NCBI GenBank assembly: GCA_011391595.1
Contig: JAABQG010000011.1
Coordinates: 1-64,000, forward strand
DNA: 64,000 nucleotides
Source: Hydrogenophaga sp.
GTDB taxonomy: Bacteria; Pseudomonadota; Gammaproteobacteria; Burkholderiales; Burkholderiaceae_C
Direction of reading: 5' to 3'
A program made the position numbers and the translations under genes. Under the pieces are notes generated by a model. The model worked only from the letters and a program-made list of their open reading frames with translations, ran no database searches and was not told the DNA's origin. Numbering within the stretch: the stretch's first letter is position 1; each line of letters begins with the position of its first letter. Of this stretch, positions 1-9,453 are shown piece after piece.

Positions 1-76
1 GCGCCACGGGTTCGACCGCGCGGCCGTGGTAGGCCGCATCGAGCCGGCCGGTGCGTCGCGGCTGGTGGTGGGCTGA
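1..76 (+). CDS. C-terminal end of a truncated gene, possibly selD-like
   Basis: An open frame enters from the left edge and ends at the TGA at 74-76, leaving 24 codons. The visible tail (GFDRAAVVGRIEPAG followed by a short hydrophobic end) resembles the end of AIR-synthase-like proteins such as selenophosphate synthase, but this is too short for a firm call. A rho-independent terminator follows about 50 bases later, which supports this being a real gene end. Confidence 0.35.
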   Translation, partial: RHGFDRAAVVGRIEPAGASRLVVG

Positions 77-120
77 GCCAGATAAATTGACAACGGAGCG
101 CCCTGCCCAGGCGCCAGAAA

Positions 121-149
121 AAAAAGAGCCCTACGAAGCGGGCTTTTTC
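121..149 (+). terminator. Rho-independent terminator
   Basis: The stem AGCCC (127-131) pairs with GGGCT (140-144) around an 8-base loop. An A-run precedes it and a T-run follows. It lies just after the truncated gene and would end that transcript before rpoH. Confidence 0.7.
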
Positions 150-331
150 ACGAGACCGCAGCGTCTTGCCCGCTGGTGTAGGTGGCGGCAAGGGTGAGCA
201 GCATGGAGTCAACCACTTCATCGCCGTCTCGGAAACTTTGCATAGCGTCTGTTTCTGACAAGTACGGCCAAGCGTTCGATCTCCTCAAACTTGTTTACCC
301 CGCATTCGTACAGGCTTATGGAACTTATTGC
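150..331. other. Intergenic region upstream of rpoH
   Basis: No gene is recognised here. Short open stretches exist on the minus strand (about 30 to 50 codons, one reading across the CIRCE element), but none has a convincing start or composition. The right-hand part should hold the rpoH promoter. TTACCC (294-299) and TATGGA (317-322), 17 bases apart, are a possible weak -35/-10 pair. Confidence 0.4.
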
Positions 332-358
332 TTAGCACTCGATCACAGAGAGTGCTAA
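332..358 (+). promoter_or_regulatory. CIRCE operator (HrcA binding site)
   Basis: TTAGCACTC, nine bases, then GAGTGCTAA: a perfect match to the CIRCE inverted repeat bound by the heat-shock repressor HrcA. It lies 30 bases before the rpoH start codon, between the likely promoter and the ribosome binding site. This places synthesis of the heat-shock sigma factor under HrcA, an arrangement known for some betaproteobacteria. Confidence 0.93.
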
Positions 359-387
359 TATTTAGCTTCCATGAAAGGATTTCTGGC

Positions 388-1338
<951 letters not shown>

Positions 1339-1361
1339 CGGGCACCCCGCCCCGCCTCCAT

Positions 1362-1390
1362 AAAAAAGCCCGGTTCGCCGGGCATTTTTA
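1362..1390. terminator. Bidirectional terminator between rpoH and sco
   Basis: GCCCGG-TTCG-CCGGGC (1368-1383) has an A6 run on the left and a T5 run on the right. It can therefore terminate rpoH on the plus strand and the convergent minus-strand cox assembly operon. Confidence 0.85.
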
Positions 1391-1399
1391 TTCCTGATT

Positions 1400-1429
1400 G
1401 AATAGCGGAAAACGTCCATTCCACGCTGG
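1400..1429 (+). repeat. Dispersed repeat core, copy 1
   Basis: GAATAGC, 13 bases, then TCCACGCTGG. It shares order and exact spacing with four other copies at 13461, 16583 (inverted), 20528 and 27661. This copy lies between the convergent rpoH and sco genes, just past the terminator. Confidence 0.6.
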
Positions 1430-1482
1430 ATACGGCGCGAAAAGACTGAGTTTTCCCTGCCCTGCGCTGGTGGCGCGCCGGC

Positions 1483-2091
1483 TCAGCGGCCCTTGAGCAG
1501 CAGTTTTACGTCGGCGGCAAGGGCCGGCGCGCCGCTGCCATAGCGGTTGTACAGGCGCAGGCGGCCTTGCGGGTCGTACATGTAGCTGCCGGCCGAGTGG
1601 TCCATGGTGTAGCTGGTGGGCGTTTTGCCCTCGACGCGCTTGTAGTAGACCTTGAAGTCTTTGGCGATGGCGGCCAGCTGCTCGGGCGTGGGGATCAGCG
1701 CCAGGAAGCTGGGGTCGAAATTGGTCATGTAGGCCTTGAGCATCTCGGCGGTGTCGCGCGCGGGGTCGACCGTGACGAAGATGCCCTGCAGCTTGTCGCC
1801 ATCCGGGCCCAGCAGTTTCTTGACTTCGGCGAGCTCGGCCATCGAAGTCGGGCAGACGTCGGGACACTGGGTATAGCCAAAGAAGACGATGACGACCTTG
1901 CCGGCGAAGTCCTTGATGCTGCGCGGCCGGCCGTTGTGGTCAGGCAACGGGAAGTCGCGCCCGTAGTCGGCACCGGTGATGTCCACGCCCCGAAATTGCG
2001 GCTTTGCGTCGGAACAGGCACTGATCAGGCCAGCACCCAGCGTCAAAAGGCCGCCATATGCTATATTTTTAAGAGTATTTCGCTTGTTCAT
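1483..2091 (-). CDS. SCO1/SenC family copper chaperone for cytochrome oxidase
   Basis: This membrane-anchored thioredoxin-fold protein delivers copper to the CuA centre of cytochrome c oxidase. The 202-residue product starts with a lipoprotein signal peptide (GLISAC, lipidated Cys26), then shows the copper-binding CPDVC motif (Cys76, Cys80) and the distal His in the MDHSAG segment. It is the last gene of the minus-strand series surf1-unknown-ctaA-ctaB-sco, starting six bases after the ctaB stop. Family and location agree, so the role is fairly secure. Confidence 0.92.
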   Translation of the reverse strand: MNKRNTLKNIAYGGLLTLGAGLISACSDAKPQFRGVDITGADYGRDFPLPDHNGRPRSIKDFAGKVVIVFFGYTQCPDVCPTSMAELAEVKKLLGPDGDKLQGIFVTVDPARDTAEMLKAYMTNFDPSFLALIPTPEQLAAIAKDFKVYYKRVEGKTPTSYTMDHSAGSYMYDPQGRLRLYNRYGSGAPALAADVKLLLKGR

Positions 2092-2097
2092 CGCAGG

Positions 2098-2997
2098 CTA
2101 GAAGAGGTAGTGGTCGACCAGAAGCGCGGCGAACAGCCCGCTCAGGTGGATCAGGGAAAAACGGAAGGTCTTGCGCGCCAGCGCATCAGAGTAATCGCGC
2201 CACAGCACGAAGGCGTAGACGATGAAGCCGGCGCTCAGCACCACGGCCACGCCCAGGTACAGCCAGGAGCTCATGCCATAGGCAAACGGCATCAGGCAGG
2301 CGGCAAACAGCACCAGGGTGTAGAGCAGCACTTGCAGGCGGGTGAATTCGTTGCCGTGCGTCACGGGCAACATCGGCAGGCCGGCCTTGCGGTAGTCCTC
2401 CACCCGGTAAAGGGCCAGGGCCCAGAAATGCGGCGGCGTCCACAGGAAGATGATGAGGAAGAGGATCAGCGCCTCGGGGCCGACATCGCCGGTCATGGCG
2501 GCCCATCCCAGCACCGGCGGCATGGCGCCCGAGGCGCCCCCGATCACGATGTTTTGCGGCGTAAGCGGCTTGAGGATGACGGTGTAGATCACGGCGTAGC
2601 CTACGAAGGTGGCAAAGGTGAGCCACATGGTGAGCGGGTTGACCCAGACGTACAGCAACGCCGAGCCGATGGCGCACATCACCGCTGAAAAAACCAGTGC
2701 CTGCCGGTCGCTCAGCTCGCCGCGGGCCGTGGGGCGCCAGGCGGTGCGCTTCATGCGCGCGTCGATGCCCTTTTCCACCAGGCAGTTGAAGGCGGCCGCC
2801 GCACCGGCCACAAACCAGATCCCGGCGCTGGCCAACACCATGCGCAGCGCGTCCGACCAACTTGGCACGCCGGGCACAGCCAGCACCATGCCGATCAGGG
2901 CGCAGAACACGATGAGCTGGATCACGCGCGGCTTGGTCAGCGCGTTGAACTGCCGGATCACCGACGGTGTGCTGGCGGGGGACGCGGCGGCGGTCAT
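2098..2997 (-). CDS. ctaB: Protoheme IX farnesyltransferase (heme O synthase)
   Basis: This is a polytopic inner-membrane prenyltransferase that makes heme O from heme B for the aa3 oxidase. The 299-residue product has the UbiA-family aspartate-rich motif in [15 protein letters not shown] and eight or nine hydrophobic segments. The frame is open far upstream, but the ATG at 2997 overlaps the ctaA stop by four bases (ATGA), the usual coupled arrangement, so the shorter form is chosen. It works after CtaA in the heme A pathway or just before it (heme B to O to A). Confidence 0.93.
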   Translation of the reverse strand: MTAAASPASTPSVIRQFNALTKPRVIQLIVFCALIGMVLAVPGVPSWSDALRMVLASAGIWFVAGAAAAFNCLVEKGIDARMKRTAWRPTARGELSDRQALVFSAVMCAIGSALLYVWVNPLTMWLTFATFVGYAVIYTVILKPLTPQNIVIGGASGAMPPVLGWAAMTGDVGPEALILFLIIFLWTPPHFWALALYRVEDYRKAGLPMLPVTHGNEFTRLQVLLYTLVLFAACLMPFAYGMSSWLYLGVAVVLSAGFIVYAFVLWRDYSDALARKTFRFSLIHLSGLFAALLVDHYLF

Positions 2998-4157
2998 GCG
3001 GGAAGCCTTGGAGAAACTGTTCGGGTGGCGGGCACCACGGCGCCGGCCGCGCGGCTGGCGCCCAGCGCCCAGGTCAGGACCACCACGAGGGCGGCTGCAC
3101 CGCCGGTGTGCGACACCGCGGCCACCAGTGGCCAGTCCAGCACGATGTTGGAAACGCCGGTGGCGAACTGCCAAACGGCCAGCCCCGCGATCCAGCGCGC
3201 CTGCACGCTCAGCGCCCCGGCGCGCTGCAGGCGCCATGCCAGCACGGCCAGCGCCGTGAGGACCGCGTAGGCGGCCAGACGGTGCACGTAATGGATGGCG
3301 GTGAGGGCCGAGAAGTCGATGGGCGCGCCGTCTGGCGTGTGGCCCAGGGTGCGCCAGACCGTGAAGCCCTGCGAGAAGTCCATGGCCGGCCACCAGCTTT
3401 GCTGGCACATCGGGAAATCGCTGCAGGCCAGCACGGCGTAGTTGGTGCTGACCCAGCCGCCCAGCGTGGCTTGCACGACGACCAGCGCCGCAGTGACCCA
3501 CAACCCGAGCCGCAGTCCGGGCGCCAGTGCCACCGGACCCTGGCCCGGCGCCGCTTGCTGAAAACGCACTGCCTGCACGCAAAGCAAGGCCAGCAGTGCC
3601 AGGCCGCCGAGCAGGTGCAGCGTGACGATGGCCGGGAACAGCTTCATGGTGACGGTGAGCGCACCGAACGCGCCCTGCACGCAGACCCAGAACAGGGTCA
3701 GCGTGGGCCACCAGGGGTTGACCGGCAAGGCGCCGTGGGCGCGCCGCCGCTCGATCCAGCTCATGGCGGCCAGCGTGAGGATCAGGACACCGACGCCGGT
3801 CGCAAGGTAACGATGGATCATTTCCACCCAGGCCTTGCCATGCGTCACCGGGCCGGTGGGCATGGCGGTCTGCGCTGCGGTGATGGCGGCCTTGGCACCC
3901 ACCGGGCTGGCGTTGCCGTAGCAGCCGGGCCAGTCAGGGCAGCCCAGGCCCGAGTCGGTCAGGCGGGTGAAGGCGCCGAACAGCACGAGGTCGAAGGTCA
4001 GGAACAGCGTCAGCAGCGTCAGCGCCTGGAGCCGCCGCGCCGGCGTGGCCCCGGCGTTGCGCAAGCCGACCCAGGCCAATGGACCCAGGGCGACGACCAC
4101 ACCCATGAGCATCATGCGCGCCAGGGGGGAGAGGTCGACCAGGGCCTGCGAGTCCAT
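2994..4157 (-). CDS. ctaA: Heme A synthase (COX15/CtaA family)
   Basis: This integral membrane monooxygenase converts heme O to heme A. The 387-residue product carries about eight hydrophobic helices and the conserved histidines expected of the family (for example EMIHRYLA and HYVHRLAA). It lies between an uncharacterised membrane-anchored gene and ctaB, whose start overlaps its stop by four bases, so translation is probably coupled. Confidence 0.93.
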   Translation of the reverse strand: MDSQALVDLSPLARMMLMGVVVALGPLAWVGLRNAGATPARRLQALTLLTLFLTFDLVLFGAFTRLTDSGLGCPDWPGCYGNASPVGAKAAITAAQTAMPTGPVTHGKAWVEMIHRYLATGVGVLILTLAAMSWIERRRAHGALPVNPWWPTLTLFWVCVQGAFGALTVTMKLFPAIVTLHLLGGLALLALLCVQAVRFQQAAPGQGPVALAPGLRLGLWVTAALVVVQATLGGWVSTNYAVLACSDFPMCQQSWWPAMDFSQGFTVWRTLGHTPDGAPIDFSALTAIHYVHRLAAYAVLTALAVLAWRLQRAGALSVQARWIAGLAVWQFATGVSNIVLDWPLVAAVSHTGGAAALVVVLTWALGASRAAGAVVPATRTVSPRLPA

Positions 4158-4166
4158 GGCGTGGTC

Positions 4167-4898
4167 CTAACGGGGCGCCTGAGGACGGCCGGCTTCGTCC
4201 CAGGAGACCGAGGCGCGCATCATGCGCTCGAGGTCGCGCTTGGCCTTGGCCGCGCCAGCCGGGTCGAGACCGGCCGGAAAACGCATCATCCAGTTGCCCT
4301 TGGGATCGACGACGTAGAGGTGGTCGGCGAGCGTGTGGCCGGTAGCCGGGGTGAGCCATTGGGCCAGTTGGGCCAGCGGCACGCGCAAGACCGTGGCCTG
4401 CGCCAGGCCGGGGCGCATCGCCTCGGGCACGGGGGCATCGTCGGGGATCAGCCAGACCCAGTCGAGCCGGTCCTTGTCCCTGCCCAGGCCCTCACGGATC
4501 TGGCGCTGCAGATAAAGGTGCTTCTGGCAAGCGGCATCGCAGGCGCCGCCGGCCACGCTGACCAGCAGCCACTGGTCCTTGAGGGCGCTCAGGTTGGTGC
4601 CCTGACCCTGCAGGGAGGTAGCAGCCACGTCGGGCAGCGGGCGCTGGGGATCAATCAGCTCGCCGTGGTTGCGCCGGCCTTCGGGGCGCACCACGTAGTA
4701 GGTGAAGTAGGACGCGACCACCGGCGTCGCACAGACCAGCGCCACGAGGATCATTTTCCAGCGGCCCATGCGCACGCGACGGGCGTCGTCCGGCACCCCG
4801 TCCTGCGGCACGGGGATGGAGTGCACGGTCAGGTGCAGGGGTTCATCGCGCTGCGCGGGGTGGGAAGAAGAAGCGTCGGACAATTTGAAACCAGACAT
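4167..4898 (-). CDS. Conserved membrane-anchored protein of the cox assembly operon
   Basis: This protein has 243 residues as drawn. One transmembrane helix (about 49-69, MILVALVCATPVVASYF) is followed by a soluble periplasmic domain with CDAACQKH, a Cys-x3-Cys pair in thioredoxin-like position. Orthologues sit between surf1 and ctaA in Burkholderiales, so a role in oxidase maturation, perhaps SCO-like, is inferred. The start is unsure: the drawn one overlaps surf1 by 56 bases and has no clear ribosome site, and the methionine just before the helix is an alternative. Confidence 0.75.
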   Translation of the reverse strand: MSGFKLSDASSSHPAQRDEPLHLTVHSIPVPQDGVPDDARRVRMGRWKMILVALVCATPVVASYFTYYVVRPEGRRNHGELIDPQRPLPDVAATSLQGQGTNLSALKDQWLLVSVAGGACDAACQKHLYLQRQIREGLGRDKDRLDWVWLIPDDAPVPEAMRPGLAQATVLRVPLAQLAQWLTPATGHTLADHLYVVDPKGNWMMRFPAGLDPAGAAKAKRDLERMMRASVSWDEAGRPQAPR

Positions 4899-5568
4899 AG
4901 AGGATGAAAATCAGGCCGCCCAGGCCAAACCACTGGAAGGCATAGCCATAATGCTTGTCGACGCCGGTGGCCGGCTCGGCCCACTGGCGCAGCAGCCCTT
5001 CACTGGCCTCGCCGGTCTCCAGCACGGTGACGGGGAGCAGGGGCAGGCGGGTTTCGGCACTGAACTGGGCCAGGTCGAGATTTTGCCGGATCGGGCCGGC
5101 GGGCGCCCCGGCGAACTCGTATAGCTTGGCTGGCGCGGGGGCGATTCTCCCCTGGACGGTGACCCGCCCGGCGGGCGTTTCGACCTTGGGCAAGGCGGCG
5201 CGGTCGGCAAAATTACGCGGTGACCAGCCGCGCTGCACCAGCACGACCGCCCCGCCGCCTTCGAGTTTCAGTGGAGTCAATACGTTGAAGCCGGGTTTTC
5301 CGTTCATCTGGCGGTTGTCCAGAAAGACGGTGTGCTGCCCCAGCCAGGTGCCCTGCAAGATGACCCGGCGATGGAACGGCGCCCCGGACTGCAGCGCGCT
5401 GGCGTCCAGCGGGGCCACGCGGTGCTGCGCGCCGACCTGCGCCTGCAAGGCTTCCTTGAAGCTGGCGCGCGACAACTGCCAGGCGCCCAGCGACACGGTG
5501 AGCGCCACCCCGGCCAGCGCGGCCAGCGTGGCGAGCCAGAAGCGCCAGCCCGGGGCGACGCTACTCAC
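4843..5568 (-). CDS. SURF1 family cytochrome oxidase assembly protein
   Basis: The 241-residue inner-membrane protein has a transmembrane helix at each end (about 9-28 and 212-232) around a periplasmic domain, as in SURF1/Shy1. These assist heme A insertion into oxidase subunit I. Landmarks are LGAWQLSRA after the first helix and YAFQWFGLG before the second. It heads the surf1-unknown-ctaA-ctaB-sco series. Its start lies only about 15 bases from the start of the divergent small DUF2909-like gene. Confidence 0.92.
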   Translation of the reverse strand: MSSVAPGWRFWLATLAALAGVALTVSLGAWQLSRASFKEALQAQVGAQHRVAPLDASALQSGAPFHRRVILQGTWLGQHTVFLDNRQMNGKPGFNVLTPLKLEGGGAVVLVQRGWSPRNFADRAALPKVETPAGRVTVQGRIAPAPAKLYEFAGAPAGPIRQNLDLAQFSAETRLPLLPVTVLETGEASEGLLRQWAEPATGVDKHYGYAFQWFGLGGLIFILYVWFQIVRRFFFPPRAAR

Positions 5569-5583
5569 GGGATAATGCCCCGC

Positions 5584-5814
5584 ATGACGTACCTTGTTGC
5601 CATTGCCTTCATCGCCATCATTGCCAGCCTGGGGGTTGCCATGTTCTTCATGATGAAGGGCAGCGGCACCGATGCCGACGGCCGCGCCAAGTCGCGCGGG
5701 ATGGCGCGGGCACTGGCATTTCGGGTCGGTTTTTCCATTGTGCTGTTTCTCTGCATTCTGCTCGCCTGGAAGCTGGGCTACATCCAGCCGACCGGCATTC
5801 CACCGGGCAAGTGA
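5584..5814 (+). CDS. Twin-transmembrane small protein (DUF2909-like)
   Basis: The 76-residue protein is predicted to have two membrane helices, at about residues 2-22 and 44-64, separated by a polar loop. Homologues sit between coxC and surf1 in Burkholderiales, on the opposite strand as here, and their function is not known. The ATG at 5584 gives the family-like start MTYLVAIAF. An ATG nine bases earlier is also possible. It nearly abuts the surf1 start, so the two promoters must lie inside each other's genes. Confidence 0.78.
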   Translation: MTYLVAIAFIAIIASLGVAMFFMMKGSGTDADGRAKSRGMARALAFRVGFSIVLFLCILLAWKLGYIQPTGIPPGK

Positions 5815-5831
5815 GTGGCCTGGAGCTCAAC

Positions 5832-5858
5832 AAAAAAAGCGCCTTCCGGCGCTTTTCT
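5832..5858. terminator. Bidirectional terminator between the small protein and coxC
   Basis: GCGCC-TTCC-GGCGC (5839-5852) is flanked by A7 and T4. It lies between two convergent genes and can serve the minus-strand coxC operon and the plus-strand small gene. Confidence 0.8.
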
Positions 5859-5872
5859 TCGGCTGGCGCGGA

Positions 5873-6754
5873 TTACATCCAGTAGACGAGGATGTAGAGG
5901 CCCAGCCAGACCACGTCCACGAAGTGCCAGTACCAGGCCGCGCCTTCGAAGCCGAAATGGCGGTCTGCCGTGAAGTGCCCTTTCATCAGCCGCAGGGTGA
6001 TGAACAGCAGCATCAGCATGCCGACGAACACGTGAAAGCCGTGGAAACCCGTCAGCATGAAGAAGGTGGAGCCGAAGACACCGGAAGAGAGCTTGAGGTT
6101 CAGATCGTTGTAGGCATGGTAGTACTCGTAGCCCTGAACGCCCAGGAAGATGATGCCCAGGATCACCGTGACCCACATGAAGCCGATGGTCTTGGCCCGC
6201 TGGCCCTGCTGCAGCGCGTGGTGAGCGATGGTCAGGGTGACCGCCGAAGACAGCAGCAGCGCCGTGTTGATGGTGGGCAACCAGAACGGACCCATGGTCT
6301 GGAAGGGTTCGACGATGCCAGCCGGCGAAGCGGTGGCGCCAGCGGAAACGCTGGGCCAGACGGCCTGGAAATTGGGCCAGAGCAGCGCGTTGTCCAGGCT
6401 GCCAAGGGCCGGCACGGAGTGGGTGCGGGTCCACCACAGGGCGGTGAAGAAGGCACCGAAGAACATCACCTCGGAGAAGATGAACCAGCTCATGCTCCAG
6501 CGGAAGGACAGGTCGACCTTGTACCCGTAAAGACCCCCTTCGCTCTCGGTCACCGCGTCGCGGAACCATTGGTAGAGCACGCCCAGCCACCAGGCCAGAC
6601 CGAAGAAAAGCGAGTATTTGCCCCACTCGACGCCGTTGATCCACTGGCCAGCGCCCAGGATCACGAAGAACAATCCAAAAGCCGCCATGGCCGGATGACG
6701 GGAAGGTCCCGGAACAAAGTAATAGGGCGTGCTGCCGTGCGTGGTTGAACTCAT
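5873..6754 (-). CDS. coxC: Cytochrome c oxidase subunit III
   Basis: This membrane subunit of aa3-type oxidase has no redox cofactor. It stabilises subunit I and supports proton uptake. The 293-residue product has seven hydrophobic helices and the family motif GFHGFHVFVGM near residue 235. It is the last gene of the minus-strand coxB-coxA-small peptide-ctaG-DUF2970-coxC series and is followed by a strong terminator. Confidence 0.96.
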   Translation of the reverse strand: MSSTTHGSTPYYFVPGPSRHPAMAAFGLFFVILGAGQWINGVEWGKYSLFFGLAWWLGVLYQWFRDAVTESEGGLYGYKVDLSFRWSMSWFIFSEVMFFGAFFTALWWTRTHSVPALGSLDNALLWPNFQAVWPSVSAGATASPAGIVEPFQTMGPFWLPTINTALLLSSAVTLTIAHHALQQGQRAKTIGFMWVTVILGIIFLGVQGYEYYHAYNDLNLKLSSGVFGSTFFMLTGFHGFHVFVGMLMLLFITLRLMKGHFTADRHFGFEGAAWYWHFVDVVWLGLYILVYWM

Positions 6755-6809
6755 TGCTTCTCCTGCTCTCTCAAATGCTTGTCGGTCTCAATCGGTTCGG
6801 GTGATCGGC

Positions 6810-7028
6810 TTATTTCGCCACCACCCAGTTCACCAGGGCCACCAGCCCCAGCACAAAAATCATGGCGCCCAGAATGCCGACAATGATGACGTGAAACGGG
6901 TTGATCCGCGCCATGTCTTCGGTGGATTCACTTTTCTTGCGGATGCCCAGGAAAGCCCATGCCACCGACTTGACGGTTCGCAAGAACGAGGTCTTCGCGG
7001 GCGCGGATGCGGCATGCGGGGCATTCAC
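6810..7028 (-). CDS. DUF2970 family small membrane protein
   Basis: The 72-residue protein has one clear transmembrane helix near the C-terminus (VIIVGILGAMIFVLGLVAL) and a basic N-terminal half. Members are found between ctaG and coxC in betaproteobacterial cox operons, and no function has been shown. Its start overlaps the ctaG stop by four bases, so the two are probably translationally coupled. An oxidase assembly or subunit role is inferred from context only. Confidence 0.8.
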   Translation of the reverse strand: MNAPHAASAPAKTSFLRTVKSVAWAFLGIRKKSESTEDMARINPFHVIIVGILGAMIFVLGLVALVNWVVAK

Positions 7029-7645
7029 GAACCGACTCCCGGCGGGGCCTGCGTGGCGGCAGCGGTAGGCGACGAGGGCGCAGGCGGGGTCTTGCCACCA
7101 ACTTCAAAAAACGTGTAGGAAAGCGTGATGGTGGTCACGTCCTTCGACAGCTTCGGGTCGATCACGAACGACACCGGCCACTGCTTTTTTTCGCCGGGCG
7201 CCAGCGTGTACTGGTTGAAGCAGAAGCACTCGAGCTTGTTGAAATGCGCTGCGGCCTGGTGCGGTGCGTAGCTGGGGATGGCCTGGGCGGCCATGGTCCG
7301 GCTCTGGGTGTTCTGGAACTCGTACATCACCGTGGTCAGTTCGCCGGGATGGACCTGCACATAGCGCTGCGCCGGCTTGAAATCCCACGGGCCGCGCGCG
7401 TTGGCGTCGAACTCGACGGTGATGGTGCGCGATCGGTCGACCTGTGAATTGCCGGGCACGCGGACGTCCTTGCCGGCGGTGCCATTGCCCGGCACATTGC
7501 GCTCGGACAGCGACAGGATGTTGATGCCGGTCGCTTCACAGATGTGCTTGTAGATGGGGATCAGCGCGTAGCCAAAGGCAAACATGCCGGCCGTCACAAC
7601 GGCCAGCTTGCCCACCATCCGGATGTTTTCGCTGCGAATGCCCAT
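7025..7645 (-). CDS. ctaG: Cytochrome c oxidase assembly protein CtaG (Cox11 family)
   Basis: This protein inserts copper into the CuB site of subunit I. The 206-residue product has one N-terminal membrane helix (about 11-30) and a periplasmic immunoglobulin-like domain with the Cox11 copper motif CFCFNQ near residue 126. It lies between the small 37-residue gene and DUF2970. Family, length and position agree. Confidence 0.94.
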   Translation of the reverse strand: MGIRSENIRMVGKLAVVTAGMFAFGYALIPIYKHICEATGINILSLSERNVPGNGTAGKDVRVPGNSQVDRSRTITVEFDANARGPWDFKPAQRYVQVHPGELTTVMYEFQNTQSRTMAAQAIPSYAPHQAAAHFNKLECFCFNQYTLAPGEKKQWPVSFVIDPKLSKDVTTITLSYTFFEVGGKTPPAPSSPTAAATQAPPGVGS

Positions 7646-7660
7646 GGTGGTGGCCGGTGC

Positions 7661-7774
7661 TTAACGGCTCAGCAGGACCATCTTGGTCATGAAGCCCAGG
7701 AAGAAGACCAGCGCAACGGACGCCAGGATCAGGCCCAGGCGCAGGTTGCTTTTCTTTTGCTCAGGCGTCGTCAT
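7661..7774 (-). CDS. Cytochrome oxidase small assembly peptide (37 aa)
   Basis: A 37-codon frame (ATG at 7774, TAA at 7661-7663) fills the gap between coxA and ctaG. It encodes a lysine-rich start (MTTPEQKKS), one transmembrane helix (LGLILASVALVFFLGFM) and a short tail. Peptides of this size and layout occur at this position in betaproteobacterial cox operons and are annotated as small assembly proteins. Start and stop fit tightly between its neighbours, which supports a real gene. Confidence 0.75.
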   Translation of the reverse strand: MTTPEQKKSNLRLGLILASVALVFFLGFMTKMVLLSR

Positions 7775-7785
7775 GGCGCGTGTCC

Positions 7786-9405
7786 TCAGCCGATCACCCG
7801 GGTGGCCGTGGCGTCGAGCTTGGGCGGGTTCTCAAAGGTGTGGAACGGTGCAGGTGAAGGTACCTCCCATTCCAGGCCCTCGGCACCCTCCCAGGGTTTC
7901 TGCGGCGCCTTCTCGCCCTTGCCACGCATGGCAGGGACCACGATGAACAGGAAGAAGTAGACTTGGGCAAAGCCGAAGAAGAAGCCGCCCACGGAAGCAA
8001 TCGCGTTGAAGTCGGCAAACTGCATCGGGTAGTCGGCGTAGCGGCGTGGCATGCCGGCCAGGCCCAGGAAGTGCATCGGGAAGAAGGTGATGTTGAAGGA
8101 AATCAGCGACCACCAGAAATGGATCTTGCCGCGTGTTTCGTTGTACATGACCCCGGTCCACTTGGGGACCCAGTAATAGAAACCCGAGAACATCGCGAAC
8201 AGCGAGCCGGCCACCAGCACATAGTGAAAGTGGGCCACGATGTAGTAGGTGTCCTGCAACTGGGTGTCGATCGGTGCGATAGCCGGGATCAGGCCGGTGA
8301 AGCCGCCCATGGTGAACACGAAGATGAACCCGACGGCAAAGAGCATCGGCGTCTCGAAGGTCATGGAGCCACGCCACATGGTGGCAATCCAGTTGAAGAT
8401 TTTCACGGCGGTCGGCACGGCAATCAGCATCGTGGCGTACATGAAGAACAGCTGGCCGGTGACCGGCATGCCAGTCGTGAACATGTGGTGCGCCCAGACG
8501 ATGAACGACAGGATGGCGATGGATGAAGTGGCGTACACCATGGAGGCGTAGCCGAACAGCTTCTTGCGCGCAAAGGCAGGCACGACCTGGCTGATGATGC
8601 CGAAGGCCGGCAGGATCATGATGTAGACCTCGGGGTGGCCGAAGAACCAGAAGATGTGCTGGTACATCACCGGATCGCCACCGCCCGCGGGGTTGAAGAA
8701 GCTGGTGCCAAAGTGGCGATCCGTCAGCGTCATGGTGATGGCGCCGGCCAGCACGGGCATGACGGCGATCAGCAGGTAGGCGGTGATGAGCCAGGTCCAG
8801 GCGAACATCGGCATTTTCATCAGCGTCATGCCTGGGGCGCGCATGTTGAGGATGGTGACGATGATGTTGATCGAGCCCATGATGGACGATGCGCCCAATA
8901 TGTGCATGGCAAAAATGCCTGCGTCCATCGACGGGCCCATTTGCAGTGTCAGCGGTGCGTAGAGTGTCCAGCCGGCGGCGGGCGCGCCGCCGGGCATGAA
9001 GAACGATCCGGCCAGCATCAGGCCAGCGGGGATCATCAGCCAGAAGCTGAAGTTGTTCATGCGTGCGAAAGCCATGTCGGCCGCGCCGATCTGCAACGGA
9101 ATCATCCAGTTTGCAAAGCCCACGAAGGCCGGCATGATGGCACCAAACACCATGATCAGGCCGTGCATGGTGGTGAACTGGTTGAAGAGCTCAGGATTGA
9201 CCACCTGCAGGCCCGGCTGGAACAGCTCGGCCCGGATCAGCAGCGCCAGGACGCCGCCGATCATCAGCATGGTGAACGCAAACAGCAAGTACAGCGTCCC
9301 GATGTCCTTGTGGTTGGTGGCGTACACCCAGCGGCGCCAGCCCGTGGGCGCGTGGTGGTGGTCGTCGTGGGCATGGTCGCCGTGGTGGCCGAGAACTGCA
9401 CTCAT
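7786..9405 (-). CDS. coxA: Cytochrome c oxidase subunit I
   Basis: This is the catalytic heme-copper subunit, reducing O2 to water at the heme a3/CuB centre. The 539-residue product has about 12 membrane helices, the CuB/tyrosine segment WFFGHPEVYIMILP near residue 250, and the heme-ligand region HFHYVLVAGS near 388. It follows coxB and precedes the 37-residue assembly peptide. This is an A-type oxidase, suggesting aerobic respiration at normal oxygen levels. Confidence 0.97.
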   Translation of the reverse strand: MSAVLGHHGDHAHDDHHHAPTGWRRWVYATNHKDIGTLYLLFAFTMLMIGGVLALLIRAELFQPGLQVVNPELFNQFTTMHGLIMVFGAIMPAFVGFANWMIPLQIGAADMAFARMNNFSFWLMIPAGLMLAGSFFMPGGAPAAGWTLYAPLTLQMGPSMDAGIFAMHILGASSIMGSINIIVTILNMRAPGMTLMKMPMFAWTWLITAYLLIAVMPVLAGAITMTLTDRHFGTSFFNPAGGGDPVMYQHIFWFFGHPEVYIMILPAFGIISQVVPAFARKKLFGYASMVYATSSIAILSFIVWAHHMFTTGMPVTGQLFFMYATMLIAVPTAVKIFNWIATMWRGSMTFETPMLFAVGFIFVFTMGGFTGLIPAIAPIDTQLQDTYYIVAHFHYVLVAGSLFAMFSGFYYWVPKWTGVMYNETRGKIHFWWSLISFNITFFPMHFLGLAGMPRRYADYPMQFADFNAIASVGGFFFGFAQVYFFLFIVVPAMRGKGEKAPQKPWEGAEGLEWEVPSPAPFHTFENPPKLDATATRVIG

Positions 9406-9453
9406 GTCGGTTTCCTTCTCAATACTTTCAAACTGCGGTACTGAATTGCTTGC

